From NCBI GenBank assembly GCA_025360525.1, contig JANYCA010000090.1, forward strand, positions 1-57,549: DNA of 57,549 nt. The letters run 5' to 3'. The notes beneath the pieces were generated by a model. It had not been told where the DNA came from. It did no database searches and saw nothing but the letters and a program-made list of their open reading frames with translations. Each line of letters opens with the position of its first letter. Positions within the stretch are counted from its first letter, which is position 1. Below, in pieces: positions 19,707-27,760 of the stretch. The position numbers and the translations under genes are program-made. Origin of the DNA: Chitinophagaceae bacterium (lineage in GTDB: Bacteria > Bacteroidota > Bacteroidia > Chitinophagales > Chitinophagaceae).

Positions 19707-20765
19707 ATGCAACAACAAAACGACCATATCAGTAAAAGAAAAATTACTTATGCTGTAAGTAAACCTTTTAAGAAATACCTGAAAAGGTATTTCAGGGAGC
19801 TGTCGTTGCCAGTGAGTTACAATACACTCAAACATTTTAGTTTTGGTATACCTGTTTTAGACAAAGATGGTAAAGACACTTTATGGGAAACTGTTTTTTA
19901 TAATCCCACTTTAACAGATGAAATACATGCAGCACTTAAAAGGGTGTACACGTTGCTTAAATCAAGCGGCCACACACAGGCCGAAGAGCACCTGCATATA
20001 GAGCGGATAGACTATTGCTTGTTTGGTAATTCCAAGCCGTTCAGGATAAAAATAGTGAACAACTATAACGAGGTGTACGATTATTTCTACCTCAAAATAG
20101 CAGACTCCTCCAGGATTTTCGGGATGGAGCTGGAGCATTTATTATCGCCTTACAGTATCAATTTTTTAATAGACGATAACACATTGGCAGAAGAACATAT
20201 CTCCGGAGTACCCGGAGATATGTTTATAAAACACTACCTGAACAGGCCGGAGTACAATCCAAAAAAAATTGCCAAAGAGTTTGTGAAATTCAATGAACGC
20301 TGCTTTCTCCGCTTGCTGGGCGATATGCGGAGTTACAATTTTGTATTTGATATTACACAGGATTTTGACGACATACAATTTCGCATCCGTGCCATAGATT
20401 TTGACCAGCAAAGCTATGAGGGTAGCAAAAATATTTACCTGCCCCAGTTTTTTAAAGAAAATAAAGTATTGGTAGAGCTGGTGCAGGAGTACCTGAATCC
20501 AAATGTGATTAAACAATACCAGCAGGAGGAAAGATCACAGATTATTTTGCGGGTTAAAGCCCAACGGCAACGACTCCGGGATTTAAGAGTTGCTGCAGCA
20601 GACGAAAACCTTTCTACACCCGAAAAAATTAAGCAGCTGGCAAATGAATTATCACAATATCATAACGGTGAACCTGCATTCTTAAAGTGCACCACGATGC
20701 CGCAGCTGATGTACCAGCACCTGAAAGCTTTTTTGCTGGCAGACAGGCAAAAAGCCATCAGGTAA
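19707..20765 (+). CDS. Uncharacterised protein with protein-kinase-like motifs
   Basis: A 352-residue soluble protein without a recognised family name. In order it shows features that resemble the kinase fold: FYLKIAD with Lys130, an acidic helix with Glu141 and Glu143, LGDMRSYN with Asp206 and Asn211 spaced as in a D-x4-N catalytic loop, and AIDFDQQ with Asp231-Phe-Asp233 like a metal-binding D-F-x. A glycine-rich loop is not obvious. A charged helical tail follows (QQEERSQIILRVKAQRQRLR). It starts five bases after the malic enzyme stop, so the two are co-transcribed. The kinase reading is my inference from motif spacing; a phosphotransferase or pseudokinase are both possible. Confidence 0.5.
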   Translation: MQQQNDHISKRKITYAVSKPFKKYLKRYFRELSLPVSYNTLKHFSFGIPVLDKDGKDTLWETVFYNPTLTDEIHAALKRVYTLLKSSGHTQAEEHLHIERIDYCLFGNSKPFRIKIVNNYNEVYDYFYLKIADSSRIFGMELEHLLSPYSINFLIDDNTLAEEHISGVPGDMFIKHYLNRPEYNPKKIAKEFVKFNERCFLRLLGDMRSYNFVFDITQDFDDIQFRIRAIDFDQQSYEGSKNIYLPQFFKENKVLVELVQEYLNPNVIKQYQQEERSQIILRVKAQRQRLRDLRVAAADENLSTPEKIKQLANELSQYHNGEPAFLKCTTMPQLMYQHLKAFLLADRQKAIR

Positions 20766-20909
20766 ATAGTATCATTTAAATCTGATACCCCCGATGCTGA
20801 TCTTTTATCTTGGAAACAATGAAATTATAAGGGGTTGTTTGGGCGCCAAAAGCCTGAGTTGATGAAGTAATATGATTGCTGACCAATTAAATAACCACCA
20901 ATTTTTCAA

Positions 20910-20917
20910 TACATTTG
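20910..20917 (+). promoter_or_regulatory. Candidate -7 box just ahead of mlaE
   Basis: TACATTTG matches TAnnTTTG but lies only four bases before the ATG at 20922, so it would imply a leaderless transcript. A one-mismatch box TATCTTGG at 20806-20813 is the alternative promoter. Confidence 0.3.
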
Positions 20918-20921
20918 TTTT

Positions 20922-21671
20922 ATGAGTTTTTTCACACACTTCGGGCGCTACCTGCTCTTGATTAAAGGAATGTTTACCAAGCCGGAAAATGCAAAAATGT
21001 ACTGGAAAGAATTTATGCACCAGTGCAACGATATTGGCATCGGCTCATTGGGTATTGTCTCCATCATTTCTGTTTTTATTGGGGCAGTAAGTGCTGTACA
21101 AACCGCTTACCAATTGGTAAGCCCCATCATTCCGCTTACTACCATTGCAACCATTGTAAGAGATACGGTAATTCTTGAATTTGCGCCAACGCTGGTTTGT
21201 ATTGTACTTGCCGGTGTAATAGGCAGTAAAATTGCCAGCGAACTTGGCAACATGAGGGTGAGCGAACAAATAGATGCACTGGAAATAATGGGCATCAATA
21301 CCAAGGCTTACCTGGTAATGCCCAAAATAGCTGCCGCACTCGTTACCATTCCATTATTGGTGGTAATAGCCATGGTACTCGGTATTTGGGGCGGCAGAAT
21401 GGCTGGCACAGCATCAAACATTCTCAGTGCCGACACTTTCGATAAAGGATTAGTGATGAATTTTTTGCCTTATAATGTAACATTTGCGCTTATTAAATCT
21501 TACACATTTGCCTTTATCATCAGCAGTATACCTGCTTATTATGGCTACTATGTAAAGGGCGGTGCCCTCGAAATTGGAAAAAGCAGCACCAAAAGTGTTG
21601 TGGTAAGTTGTGTAATGCTGCTTTTTGCAGATTATGTTCTTTCGCAGTTACTGTTAAACCCTGCCACTTAA
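20922..21671 (+). CDS. mlaE: MlaE-type ABC transporter permease
   Basis: MlaE is the membrane subunit of the phospholipid transport complex that keeps outer-membrane lipid asymmetry. The 249 residues show the family pattern: N-terminal amphipathic helix, the ISVFIGAVSAVQTAYQL segment, GVIGSKIASELGNMRVSEQIDALE (the most conserved coupling loop, here a near-perfect match), then three more membrane segments ending in ADYVLSQLLL. It is followed after four bases by the ATPase partner. The usual MCE-domain subunit MlaD is not in the window. Confidence 0.88.
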   Translation: MSFFTHFGRYLLLIKGMFTKPENAKMYWKEFMHQCNDIGIGSLGIVSIISVFIGAVSAVQTAYQLVSPIIPLTTIATIVRDTVILEFAPTLVCIVLAGVIGSKIASELGNMRVSEQIDALEIMGINTKAYLVMPKIAAALVTIPLLVVIAMVLGIWGGRMAGTASNILSADTFDKGLVMNFLPYNVTFALIKSYTFAFIISSIPAYYGYYVKGGALEIGKSSTKSVVVSCVMLLFADYVLSQLLLNPAT

Positions 21672-21675
21672 TATC

Positions 21676-22485
21676 ATGATTGAATTTAAAAATATAGAGA
21701 AAGCCTTTGGCGATAATTTAGTGCTAAAAGATGTTAGCCATTTAATGGAAACAGGCAAGTGCAATCTTATTATCGGTACTAGTGGAAGTGGTAAAACAGT
21801 ATTGCAAAAATGCCTGGTTGGCTTATTCGAACCTGATAAAGGCGAAATAATTTATGATGGTATCAGCTTTACAGAAATGACGCAGGAAAGCAGGAAACAA
21901 CTGCGGCAGCAAATTGGAATGCTGTTCCAGGGTTCTGCCTTATTCGACAGTAAAACGGTTGAAGAAAATGTAATGTTTCCATTAGATATGTTTACCAACC
22001 AAACACACCAGGAAAAACTAAAACGGGTAAACGAAGTGCTGAACAGGGTTAACCTGGTGGATGTTAATAATAAATTTCCTGCAGAAATAAGTGGTGGTAT
22101 GAAAAAACGGGTGGGCATTGCACGGGCCATTGTACTAAATCCCAAATATTTATTTTGCGATGAGCCCAACTCCGGCCTCGATCCGCAAACAAGTATGGTG
22201 ATAGATAAACTTATTTACGACATCACCAAAGAATTCAATATGACCACCGTTATCAATACCCACGACATGAACAGTGTAATGGAAATTGGCGAAAATATCC
22301 TTTACATGTACCAGGGCCAAAAAGAATGGAGCGGTAACAATAAAGAAATTATTTTTTCCGACAACCAACGGCTGAATGATTTTATTTTTGCTTCCGAATT
22401 TTTGAAAGATGCCAAGGATATGCGGATGCTGGAGGCAAGAGGAAAAATATCTAACGACAGGAATATGGATGAAATGCTGAAGTAA
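21676..22485 (+). CDS. mlaF: MlaF-type ABC transporter ATPase
   Basis: The 269-residue ATPase partner of MlaE. Walker A is GTSGSGKT, the signature is ISGGMKKRVGIARA with the GGMKKR variant characteristic of MlaF, Walker B is YLFCDEPNSGLDP, and the H-loop reads NTHDMNS. A C-terminal tail of about 40 residues past the ATPase fold is present, as in family members where it contacts regulatory subunits. The start is four bases after the mlaE stop. No mlaD, mlaC or mlaB follows; the next 250 bases are non-coding. Confidence 0.88.
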   Translation: MIEFKNIEKAFGDNLVLKDVSHLMETGKCNLIIGTSGSGKTVLQKCLVGLFEPDKGEIIYDGISFTEMTQESRKQLRQQIGMLFQGSALFDSKTVEENVMFPLDMFTNQTHQEKLKRVNEVLNRVNLVDVNNKFPAEISGGMKKRVGIARAIVLNPKYLFCDEPNSGLDPQTSMVIDKLIYDITKEFNMTTVINTHDMNSVMEIGENILYMYQGQKEWSGNNKEIIFSDNQRLNDFIFASEFLKDAKDMRMLEARGKISNDRNMDEMLK

Positions 22486-22715
22486 TGAAAATTGTGAAGC
22501 GGAGCTACGGTTAAAAAATTGATAGATATATATTGCCCCTGCAATATGAATCTCAACGCATTTTTTTGGGTAACAAGCTGAAACCCTTTGTGCAGCTTCA
22601 TTGGCGACGCTCCGTTCATCTTCATATCTTTATTCAACTTCCCCCAAACAATTACAAAAAGCAGCATCAATAAAAAAAGAAAAAATAAATTTGAATTATT
22701 CAACTGTTTTTATTT

Positions 22716-22732
22716 ACTTTGTTTTTCAAAGT
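22716..22732. promoter_or_regulatory. Palindromic operator candidate, copy 1
   Basis: A perfect inverted repeat ACTTTG-N5-CAAAGT ending seven bases before the ATG at 22740. The same palindrome occurs at 23847-23863 before creD, and the gene between them encodes a winged-helix DNA-binding protein, so this is probably its binding site. Confidence 0.55.
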
Positions 22733-22739
22733 GCTTTTT

Positions 22740-23390
22740 ATGAGTAACAATTTACAAAATCAAACGGACCAGTTGCAACACATCCGGCAAATGATGGAAC
22801 AAAGCAGCCGGTTCATAAGCCTCAGTGGACTTAGTGGCATTGCTGCCGGAACATGTGCTTTGGCAGGGGCCTATTTTGCCAGTGGGGTTATCAACCGGGG
22901 TGCAGGCAGCTCCCTAAAAGAATTGGACAACCATATATACAATGGCAACCTCAATATAAGAGACTATATGGGCAATAGTCTTTTCCTGATTGCACTTTTT
23001 ACTTTGATGGCAGCATTTGTTTTGTCTGCAATTTTTACCTGGCTAAGAAGCAAGAAAACCAATACGCTTATCTGGGGGAGTGCCTCCAAAAGATTGTTGA
23101 TAAATGTTTGTATTCCCATGGTTGCCGGCGGTATTTATATTCTTAAATTGATAGAGCATGGCAGCTTTGGATTAATAGCACCGGGCTGTTTAATTTTTTA
23201 TGGTCTTGCATTGGTAAATGGGTCCAAATACACATTGGGAGAAGTAAGGTTCCTCGGCTATGGGCAAATTATACTAGGCGTCATCAATCTTTGGTATACC
23301 GGCTATGGGCTTTACTTTTGGGCTGCTGGCTTTGGTGTACTCCATATTGTTTATGGTGCTATTATGTGGAGTAAATATGAGCGGCAATAG
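22740..23390 (+). CDS. Polytopic membrane protein of unknown function (regulator/creD cluster)
   Basis: A 216-residue protein with a polar, Gln-rich N-terminus and about six membrane segments (roughly 24-46, 76-98, 113-130, 135-152, 162-180, 184-205). I recognise no family. The ATG at 22740 is chosen over an in-frame start at 22719, because the latter would place the palindromic operator inside the gene. It shares that palindrome with creD downstream, which suggests both are controlled by the winged-helix protein encoded between them. Confidence 0.65.
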   Translation: MSNNLQNQTDQLQHIRQMMEQSSRFISLSGLSGIAAGTCALAGAYFASGVINRGAGSSLKELDNHIYNGNLNIRDYMGNSLFLIALFTLMAAFVLSAIFTWLRSKKTNTLIWGSASKRLLINVCIPMVAGGIYILKLIEHGSFGLIAPGCLIFYGLALVNGSKYTLGEVRFLGYGQIILGVINLWYTGYGLYFWAAGFGVLHIVYGAIMWSKYERQ

Positions 23391-23452
23391 CCAAATTTGC
23401 TTATGTGATAATGCAGTAATTTGATAATAAGATAACGAGATAATTTACTTTC

Positions 23453-23501
23453 CAACCCCAGCGGGGGTTGAATATGAATAACCCAGAGTGAAACCCCGGA
23501 T
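23453..23501. repeat. GC-rich hairpin resembling a dispersed repeat element
   Basis: CAACCCC-AGCG-GGGGTTG (23453-23470) forms a 7-bp stem, followed by GAATATGAATAACCC and a second C-rich stretch ending near 23501. Its base composition differs sharply from the AT-rich flank. It resembles palindromic elements dispersed in Bacteroidota genomes, but only one copy is in this window, so the repeat status is unproven. Confidence 0.35.
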
Positions 23502-23533
23502 AACAAAAAAAACGCTTTACAAAAGCCAGCTAA

Positions 23534-23830
23534 ATGAACCCGATACAAAATTTAAATAAAACATTCGACAACCGCATCCGCCTGGGCATTATGAGTGTCC
23601 TGATGGTGAATGTATCCATCAACTTTAACGACCTGAAAGAGCTGCTGCAAATAACAGATGGCAACCTGGCAAGCCATATAAAAGGATTGGAAGAAAGCGG
23701 TTACCTGCAAGTTCAAAAAGGCTTTATTGGTAGAAAAACCAATACCACTTATACTGCTACTAAAGTGGGAGAAAATGAATTTAAACAACACCTTGCTGCC
23801 CTCGAAAAAATGATCAACGCTACTAAATAA
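23534..23830 (+). CDS. Winged-helix transcriptional regulator (HTH_34/MarR-like)
   Basis: A 98-residue DNA-binding protein: a helix with RIRLGIMSVLMV, the helix-turn-helix NFNDLKELLQITDGNLASHIKGLEE split over residues 34-60 with the recognition helix DGNLASHIKGL, and the wing YLQVQKGFIGRKTNTTYTAT. It has no effector domain beyond a short C-terminal helix. In this phylum such small regulators often lie directly before creD. Matching ACTTTG-N5-CAAAG palindromes occur just before both flanking genes, overlapping the ribosome-binding region, so it is probably a repressor of both (inference). Confidence 0.85.
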   Translation: MNPIQNLNKTFDNRIRLGIMSVLMVNVSINFNDLKELLQITDGNLASHIKGLEESGYLQVQKGFIGRKTNTTYTATKVGENEFKQHLAALEKMINATK

Positions 23831-23846
23831 TTTTTTTTGCAATAAC

Positions 23847-23863
23847 ACTTTGAAATACAAAGC
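23847..23863. promoter_or_regulatory. Palindromic operator candidate, copy 2
   Basis: ACTTTG-N5-CAAAGC, the same inverted repeat as at 22716-22732 with one terminal mismatch, ending eight bases before the creD ATG. Position and spacing relative to the start codon are nearly identical in the two copies. Confidence 0.55.
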
Positions 23864-23871
23864 ACTTTAAA

Positions 23872-25767
23872 ATGAACAATAAATATATAACAGCATTCAT
23901 CGCCATTAGAATATGGATATTAACCGGTTTAATCTTTGGCATAGGGTGGGGGTGCTACATCTTGATATTTGAAAATGTAACGATACTGTGGACAGCTTTG
24001 CTTGCAACATTTGCAGCACTCATTGGCAGTATTCCCATACTTATCGCGGTATTTATTTGTCTGCATTTTATTAAAAAATCAACCAACAGTTTACAAAATA
24101 AATACCTGCTGCTAGTTGGAACCTGCCTCGTGGCGGAACTTCCATATGCAGCAATTGGCGGTGGTATTTTTAGCCATGAGCTTAGCAGACAATTTGGTAC
24201 CAATAACTACTTCATCAGTTTTACTATTTGTTATGCCATACTTTTTGGTGCCTCGGCAATCGCCATGTCACTCATCAATAAAAGAATCATTCAATTTTTC
24301 ACCACAACAAAAAACAATCAATCAATGGAACATGACAGCTTTCAGACTGACAGCAACCTGCCAGCAAGCAACCACAGCAACAACTCCAACAAAACAGTTA
24401 TCAAAGGTTTGGTAACCGGTGCCCTTACACTTTTAATGCTGATACCCGCCCTCTTTGTAATGAACCTTGTAACCGAAAGGGAAGCTCGCCAAAAACAAGT
24501 AACACAGGAAATAAGCAGCAAATGGGCTGCCCCGCAAACCCTTACCGGGCCTTATTTATACCTTCCTTACAAAGTAACTGTTGCCTACAAGGATGGCAAA
24601 ACAGGGGTAGTTGACAAAACCCTTTTTCTGCTGCCGGAAAACTTACAGGTGAGTGGAACCATTACACCGGAAACCAGATCAAGAAGTATCTATACTGTGT
24701 TATTGTATAAAGCTGATATAAAAAACAACGGAAATTTTCTATTGCAATTACCCAAAGATATTACCCCCTCTATGATCAATTTTTCGGAGGCAAAAGTTTG
24801 CTTTGGTATCAGGGATTTTAAAGGCATTCAGGAAAAAATCACCATCCGGTTAAATGGTACAGCCTATGAATTAGCCCCTGGGCTTCCTACTAAAGAAAGG
24901 GAAAGTATTGTATCAAATAATGGCAGTAATTTATTGCAGGAAGCTGACGTGGTAGAGAGAAGTTCAGCAGGGGAAATTGAAACTATAGGGCTTTCTTCAA
25001 ACATTAATTTATCTGCTGAAGACGTTGGCAAATCCTTTTCTTTTGAAATGCCTGTAAAAATAAATGGCAGTGAGCAGTTACATTTTGTTCCACTTGCGGG
25101 CAATAGTACGTTTAGTTTAACCAGTACCTGGGCCGATCCAAAATTTGATGGCAGCAACTTACCCGCCAGTCGAAATGTGGGCGCACAAGGCTTTGCAGCC
25201 AAATGGAATTTTAATAAAGCCAACCTTCCCTTTGGCACAACCATTAAGGACTTTGATTTTAAAAAAGAACCCTTTGCCTTTGGCGTAACGATGGTGCAGC
25301 CTGCTGATCAGTACGCCAAAACCATGCGGAGCGTAAAATATGCCATCCTGTTTATCGGACTTACGTTTGCACTTTTCTTTATTATTGAGCTCCTGCAAAA
25401 AAATCCTGTGCACCCGGTACAGTATGTGTTGGTAGGATTGGCACTTGTGATCTTTTTCACCCTCTTACTTTCTATCAGTGAATTTATATTGTTTGATTTT
25501 GCGTACCTCATTGCAGCCGCTGCCACTATTTTGTTGATAACGATGTATGCAAAAAGCCATTTTAAAAGCATTAAAACTGCACTGGTATTTGCCACTGTTT
25601 TAAGTTGCTTGTACAGTTTCATTTTTGTACTAATCAGGTTGGAGGATACCGCACTGCTGGTAGGTAGTATTGGTTTATTCATTGTACTTGCTATTGTAAT
25701 GTATGCAAGCAGAAAAATTCAATGGTATGGTAATGTACCTGGGAATACAACTACTGTTTTAAGTTAA
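23872..25767 (+). CDS. creD: CreD family inner-membrane protein with an extra N-terminal membrane domain
   Basis: CreD is an inner-membrane protein linked in other bacteria to beta-lactam tolerance and envelope stress. Residues from about 170 match CreD: a membrane anchor followed by VTEREARQKQVTQEIS, the conserved periplasmic SKWAAPQTLTGPYLYLPY, a large beta-rich domain, and four to five C-terminal membrane segments starting near 480. The first 150 residues are unusual: four additional membrane segments (about 8-30, 38-66, 80-100, 112-135) and a polar Asn/Ser-rich linker. An in-frame ATG at 24325 in the linker could give a standard-length CreD, but the palindrome and spacing favour 23872. 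The upstream regulator probably controls it. Confidence 0.8.
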   Translation: MNNKYITAFIAIRIWILTGLIFGIGWGCYILIFENVTILWTALLATFAALIGSIPILIAVFICLHFIKKSTNSLQNKYLLLVGTCLVAELPYAAIGGGIFSHELSRQFGTNNYFISFTICYAILFGASAIAMSLINKRIIQFFTTTKNNQSMEHDSFQTDSNLPASNHSNNSNKTVIKGLVTGALTLLMLIPALFVMNLVTEREARQKQVTQEISSKWAAPQTLTGPYLYLPYKVTVAYKDGKTGVVDKTLFLLPENLQVSGTITPETRSRSIYTVLLYKADIKNNGNFLLQLPKDITPSMINFSEAKVCFGIRDFKGIQEKITIRLNGTAYELAPGLPTKERESIVSNNGSNLLQEADVVERSSAGEIETIGLSSNINLSAEDVGKSFSFEMPVKINGSEQLHFVPLAGNSTFSLTSTWADPKFDGSNLPASRNVGAQGFAAKWNFNKANLPFGTTIKDFDFKKEPFAFGVTMVQPADQYAKTMRSVKYAILFIGLTFALFFIIELLQKNPVHPVQYVLVGLALVIFFTLLLSISEFILFDFAYLIAAAATILLITMYAKSHFKSIKTALVFATVLSCLYSFIFVLIRLEDTALLVGSIGLFIVLAIVMYASRKIQWYGNVPGNTTTVLS

Positions 25768-25805
25768 GCAGGATCGCATGCGCTTAATTAAAACCCAGTT
25801 GCTAA

Positions 25806-25836
25806 ATGCAGCAAGTTTAGGCAAAACTTGCTGCAT
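25806..25836 (+). terminator. Strong hairpin between creD and the ferritin-DAGK gene
   Basis: A perfect 13-bp stem (ATGCAGCAAGTTT with AAACTTGCTGCAT) and a five-base loop, 38 bases after the creD stop. It lacks a T-run, so it may be a weak terminator or an mRNA stabiliser. It argues against starting the next gene at the upstream in-frame ATG at 25778. Confidence 0.55.
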
Positions 25837-25891
25837 CAGCATAACACTTTGGATTCGCTACCACTGCATTTATCAACCAACATATCTTATT

Positions 25892-27007
25892 ATGCAAACA
25901 TCTAAAGACTGGCTGCAATATTTCAGCAATAATTTGCAGCAAAAAAGAATAGACTGGTCTGTACAACCGTCCATTACCAATGAAGCATTAAAACCCATTT
26001 TAAAATCGATACAAGCCTGGCAGTTAGGAGAAACATCTGATGGCAGTAACCTCATCAATGTTTGTACCCGATACGCAAAAAAAATAAACGATCCCTGCTA
26101 CATAGGTGCCATGCGTCTTTTCATTAAAGAGGAACAGAAACATGGCAATAATTTAGGTAGATATTTAGACCTCGTAGGCAAGGCAAGAATTAAAAAGAAC
26201 TGGGGCGATAGCCTCTTTAGAAAAGCCCGGCATATCAACACCAGCATGCAATGGTTTACACTGGCTGTAATTACAGTAGAGAGTGCTGCTCAAATATTTT
26301 ACCAGTGTCTGAAAGATGCAACAGACTGTAAACTGCTGCAACAAATATGTACTGATATTTTGATTGACGAAGCGCCCCATATTCAATTTCAGCAACAACG
26401 ATTGCAAGCCATCATTAAACTACAACGCAATAGCAACAAATGGTTGTCGATAACTTTGTATAAAATGTTTTTTTATTGTACCGCTCTTGTAATATGGGTT
26501 GCCCACAAAAATGTTTTTAAAGCGGGTGATGTAAATTTTAAAAAATATAGTATGAAAATGAAAAGCAAATACGATAAAACTATCGGCCGGTTAGATGCCG
26601 GAGATATCTTGTCTGATAAGAAAGAACTGGTGCCTGTTTACTATAAAAACAAGCATGGTTTTTTTGATGCACTCTATTATTCTTTCCAGGGAATGTGCCT
26701 TTTTTTTCAGTTTGAACGAAATGGGAAAATTCAATTAGTGATAGCAGCGGCCACCATTGCAGCCGCTGCGCTTTTGGGCATCAGTGCAGCCGAGTGGATT
26801 ACGGTATTGGTTTGTGTGGGTATGGTGATAGGTATGGAAATGCTTAATTCGGCATTGGAGCAATTGTGCAACAAAGTAGAATCCGGTTATGACCCTGTAA
26901 TAAAAGCCGTAAAAGATATTGCCGCTGGTGCGGTGCTTTTTGCCTCAATTATTAGTATTGCCATTGGCGTAATTATTTTTTTACCAAAGCTGTTGCAGGT
27001 AGCGTAG
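25892..27007 (+). CDS. Ferritin-like di-iron domain fused to a diacylglycerol/undecaprenol kinase domain
   Basis: One uninterrupted frame of 371 residues. Residues about 30-210 form a four-helix ferritin-like domain with all di-iron ligands in order and spacing: Glu47, Glu81xxHis84 (EEQKH), Glu130, Glu160xxHis163 (DEAPH). Residues about 255-366 are a DgkA/UdpK-type lipid kinase: SFQGMCLFFQFERN with Glu275, three membrane helices, the active-site helix GMEMLNSALE with Glu316, Asn319 and Glu323, and KAVKDIAAGAV with Lys341-Asp342. DgkA enzymes phosphorylate diacylglycerol or undecaprenol at the inner membrane. The start at 25892 is preferred over 25778, because a hairpin lies between the two. 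The role of joining iron/oxygen chemistry to lipid phosphorylation is unknown; lipid oxidation or redox sensing are guesses. Confidence 0.8.
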   Translation: MQTSKDWLQYFSNNLQQKRIDWSVQPSITNEALKPILKSIQAWQLGETSDGSNLINVCTRYAKKINDPCYIGAMRLFIKEEQKHGNNLGRYLDLVGKARIKKNWGDSLFRKARHINTSMQWFTLAVITVESAAQIFYQCLKDATDCKLLQQICTDILIDEAPHIQFQQQRLQAIIKLQRNSNKWLSITLYKMFFYCTALVIWVAHKNVFKAGDVNFKKYSMKMKSKYDKTIGRLDAGDILSDKKELVPVYYKNKHGFFDALYYSFQGMCLFFQFERNGKIQLVIAAATIAAAALLGISAAEWITVLVCVGMVIGMEMLNSALEQLCNKVESGYDPVIKAVKDIAAGAVLFASIISIAIGVIIFLPKLLQVA

Positions 27008-27106
27008 GGTAGGGTTGGGATGAAAAAACTCTATTCAATGTAAAAGGAAGTAAGCTGTTGAGCTTTTGACGAAACATCATTTTCTTAAAAATAGGAATTA
27101 ACAAAA

Positions 27107-27760
27107 ATGAAAAAATTATCTAACATTGAAAAGATGCTGATAGCGTCGGTTGCATTTACGTTGCTGCTATTGGCTGTAAGAATTGTAGTTGCACAGCAAC
27201 TGACGTATGTGTTTTATATCTGGAATCTTTTTTTAGCAACCATTCCGTTGCTGCTAAGCCGAAGGTTGCTGCACCAACAAGCCCTTACTATAAAAAGTTT
27301 TTTTTTATTGGCAGGCTGGCTGCTCTTCTTTCCGAATGCGCCTTATATTATAACTGATATTTTTCATTACGAAAGCAGGCCGCCGCTGCCCATGTGGTTC
27401 GATCTTTTATTAGTTATAAATGCAGCGTGGTGCGGTATTATGCTGGGGTTGGTTTCCTTATTGCAGGTAGAGCAATTTTTGGCAAAACACCTAAACCCAT
27501 TTTGGGTAAACGGTTGTATTACCGGTAGTTTATTGCTTTGTGGTTATGGTATATACATTGGTCGTTTTTTGCGATTCAATAGTTGGGATATTATTACTAA
27601 TCCTGTGGCATTATTTACCACAAGTGTGCACCGGGTTTTTAATCCATTCGAATATAAAAGCACCTGGGGCTTTACTTTACTTTTTGGTATTTCCCTGTGC
27701 CTGTTTTATTATACCATCAAGGCTTTTAATAAATACATTGGTGGTAAAGTGAACAGTTAA
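27107..27760 (+). CDS. DUF1361 integral membrane protein
   Basis: A 217-residue protein with about six membrane segments. The DUF1361 signature is clear: LFFPNAPYIITDIFHY in the third segment region, and YIGRFLRFNSWDIITNP later. The family is widespread and has no established function. It begins 99 bases after the ferritin-DAGK gene on the same strand, with no terminator that I can see between them, so they may be co-transcribed. Confidence 0.85.
   Translation: MKKLSNIEKMLIASVAFTLLLLAVRIVVAQQLTYVFYIWNLFLATIPLLLSRRLLHQQALTIKSFFLLAGWLLFFPNAPYIITDIFHYESRPPLPMWFDLLLVINAAWCGIMLGLVSLLQVEQFLAKHLNPFWVNGCITGSLLLCGYGIYIGRFLRFNSWDIITNPVALFTTSVHRVFNPFEYKSTWGFTLLFGISLCLFYYTIKAFNKYIGGKVNS

Noticed and set aside
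22302..22703. 133-codon antisense frame with a hydrophobic start in the mlaF-22740 spacer
   Set aside because: More than half overlaps mlaF in antisense, and the unique part shows no domain; the hydrophobic start reflects poly-A/poly-T-rich DNA.
24325..25767. Separate creD gene starting at the internal ATG
   Set aside because: The frame is continuous from 23872, the palindromic operator is spaced to that start, and no ribosome-binding or promoter signal was seen before 24325; retained only as an alternative.
25778..25891. Upstream extension of the ferritin-DAGK protein from ATG 25778
   Set aside because: The 38 extra residues are encoded across a perfect 13-bp hairpin and show no family similarity.
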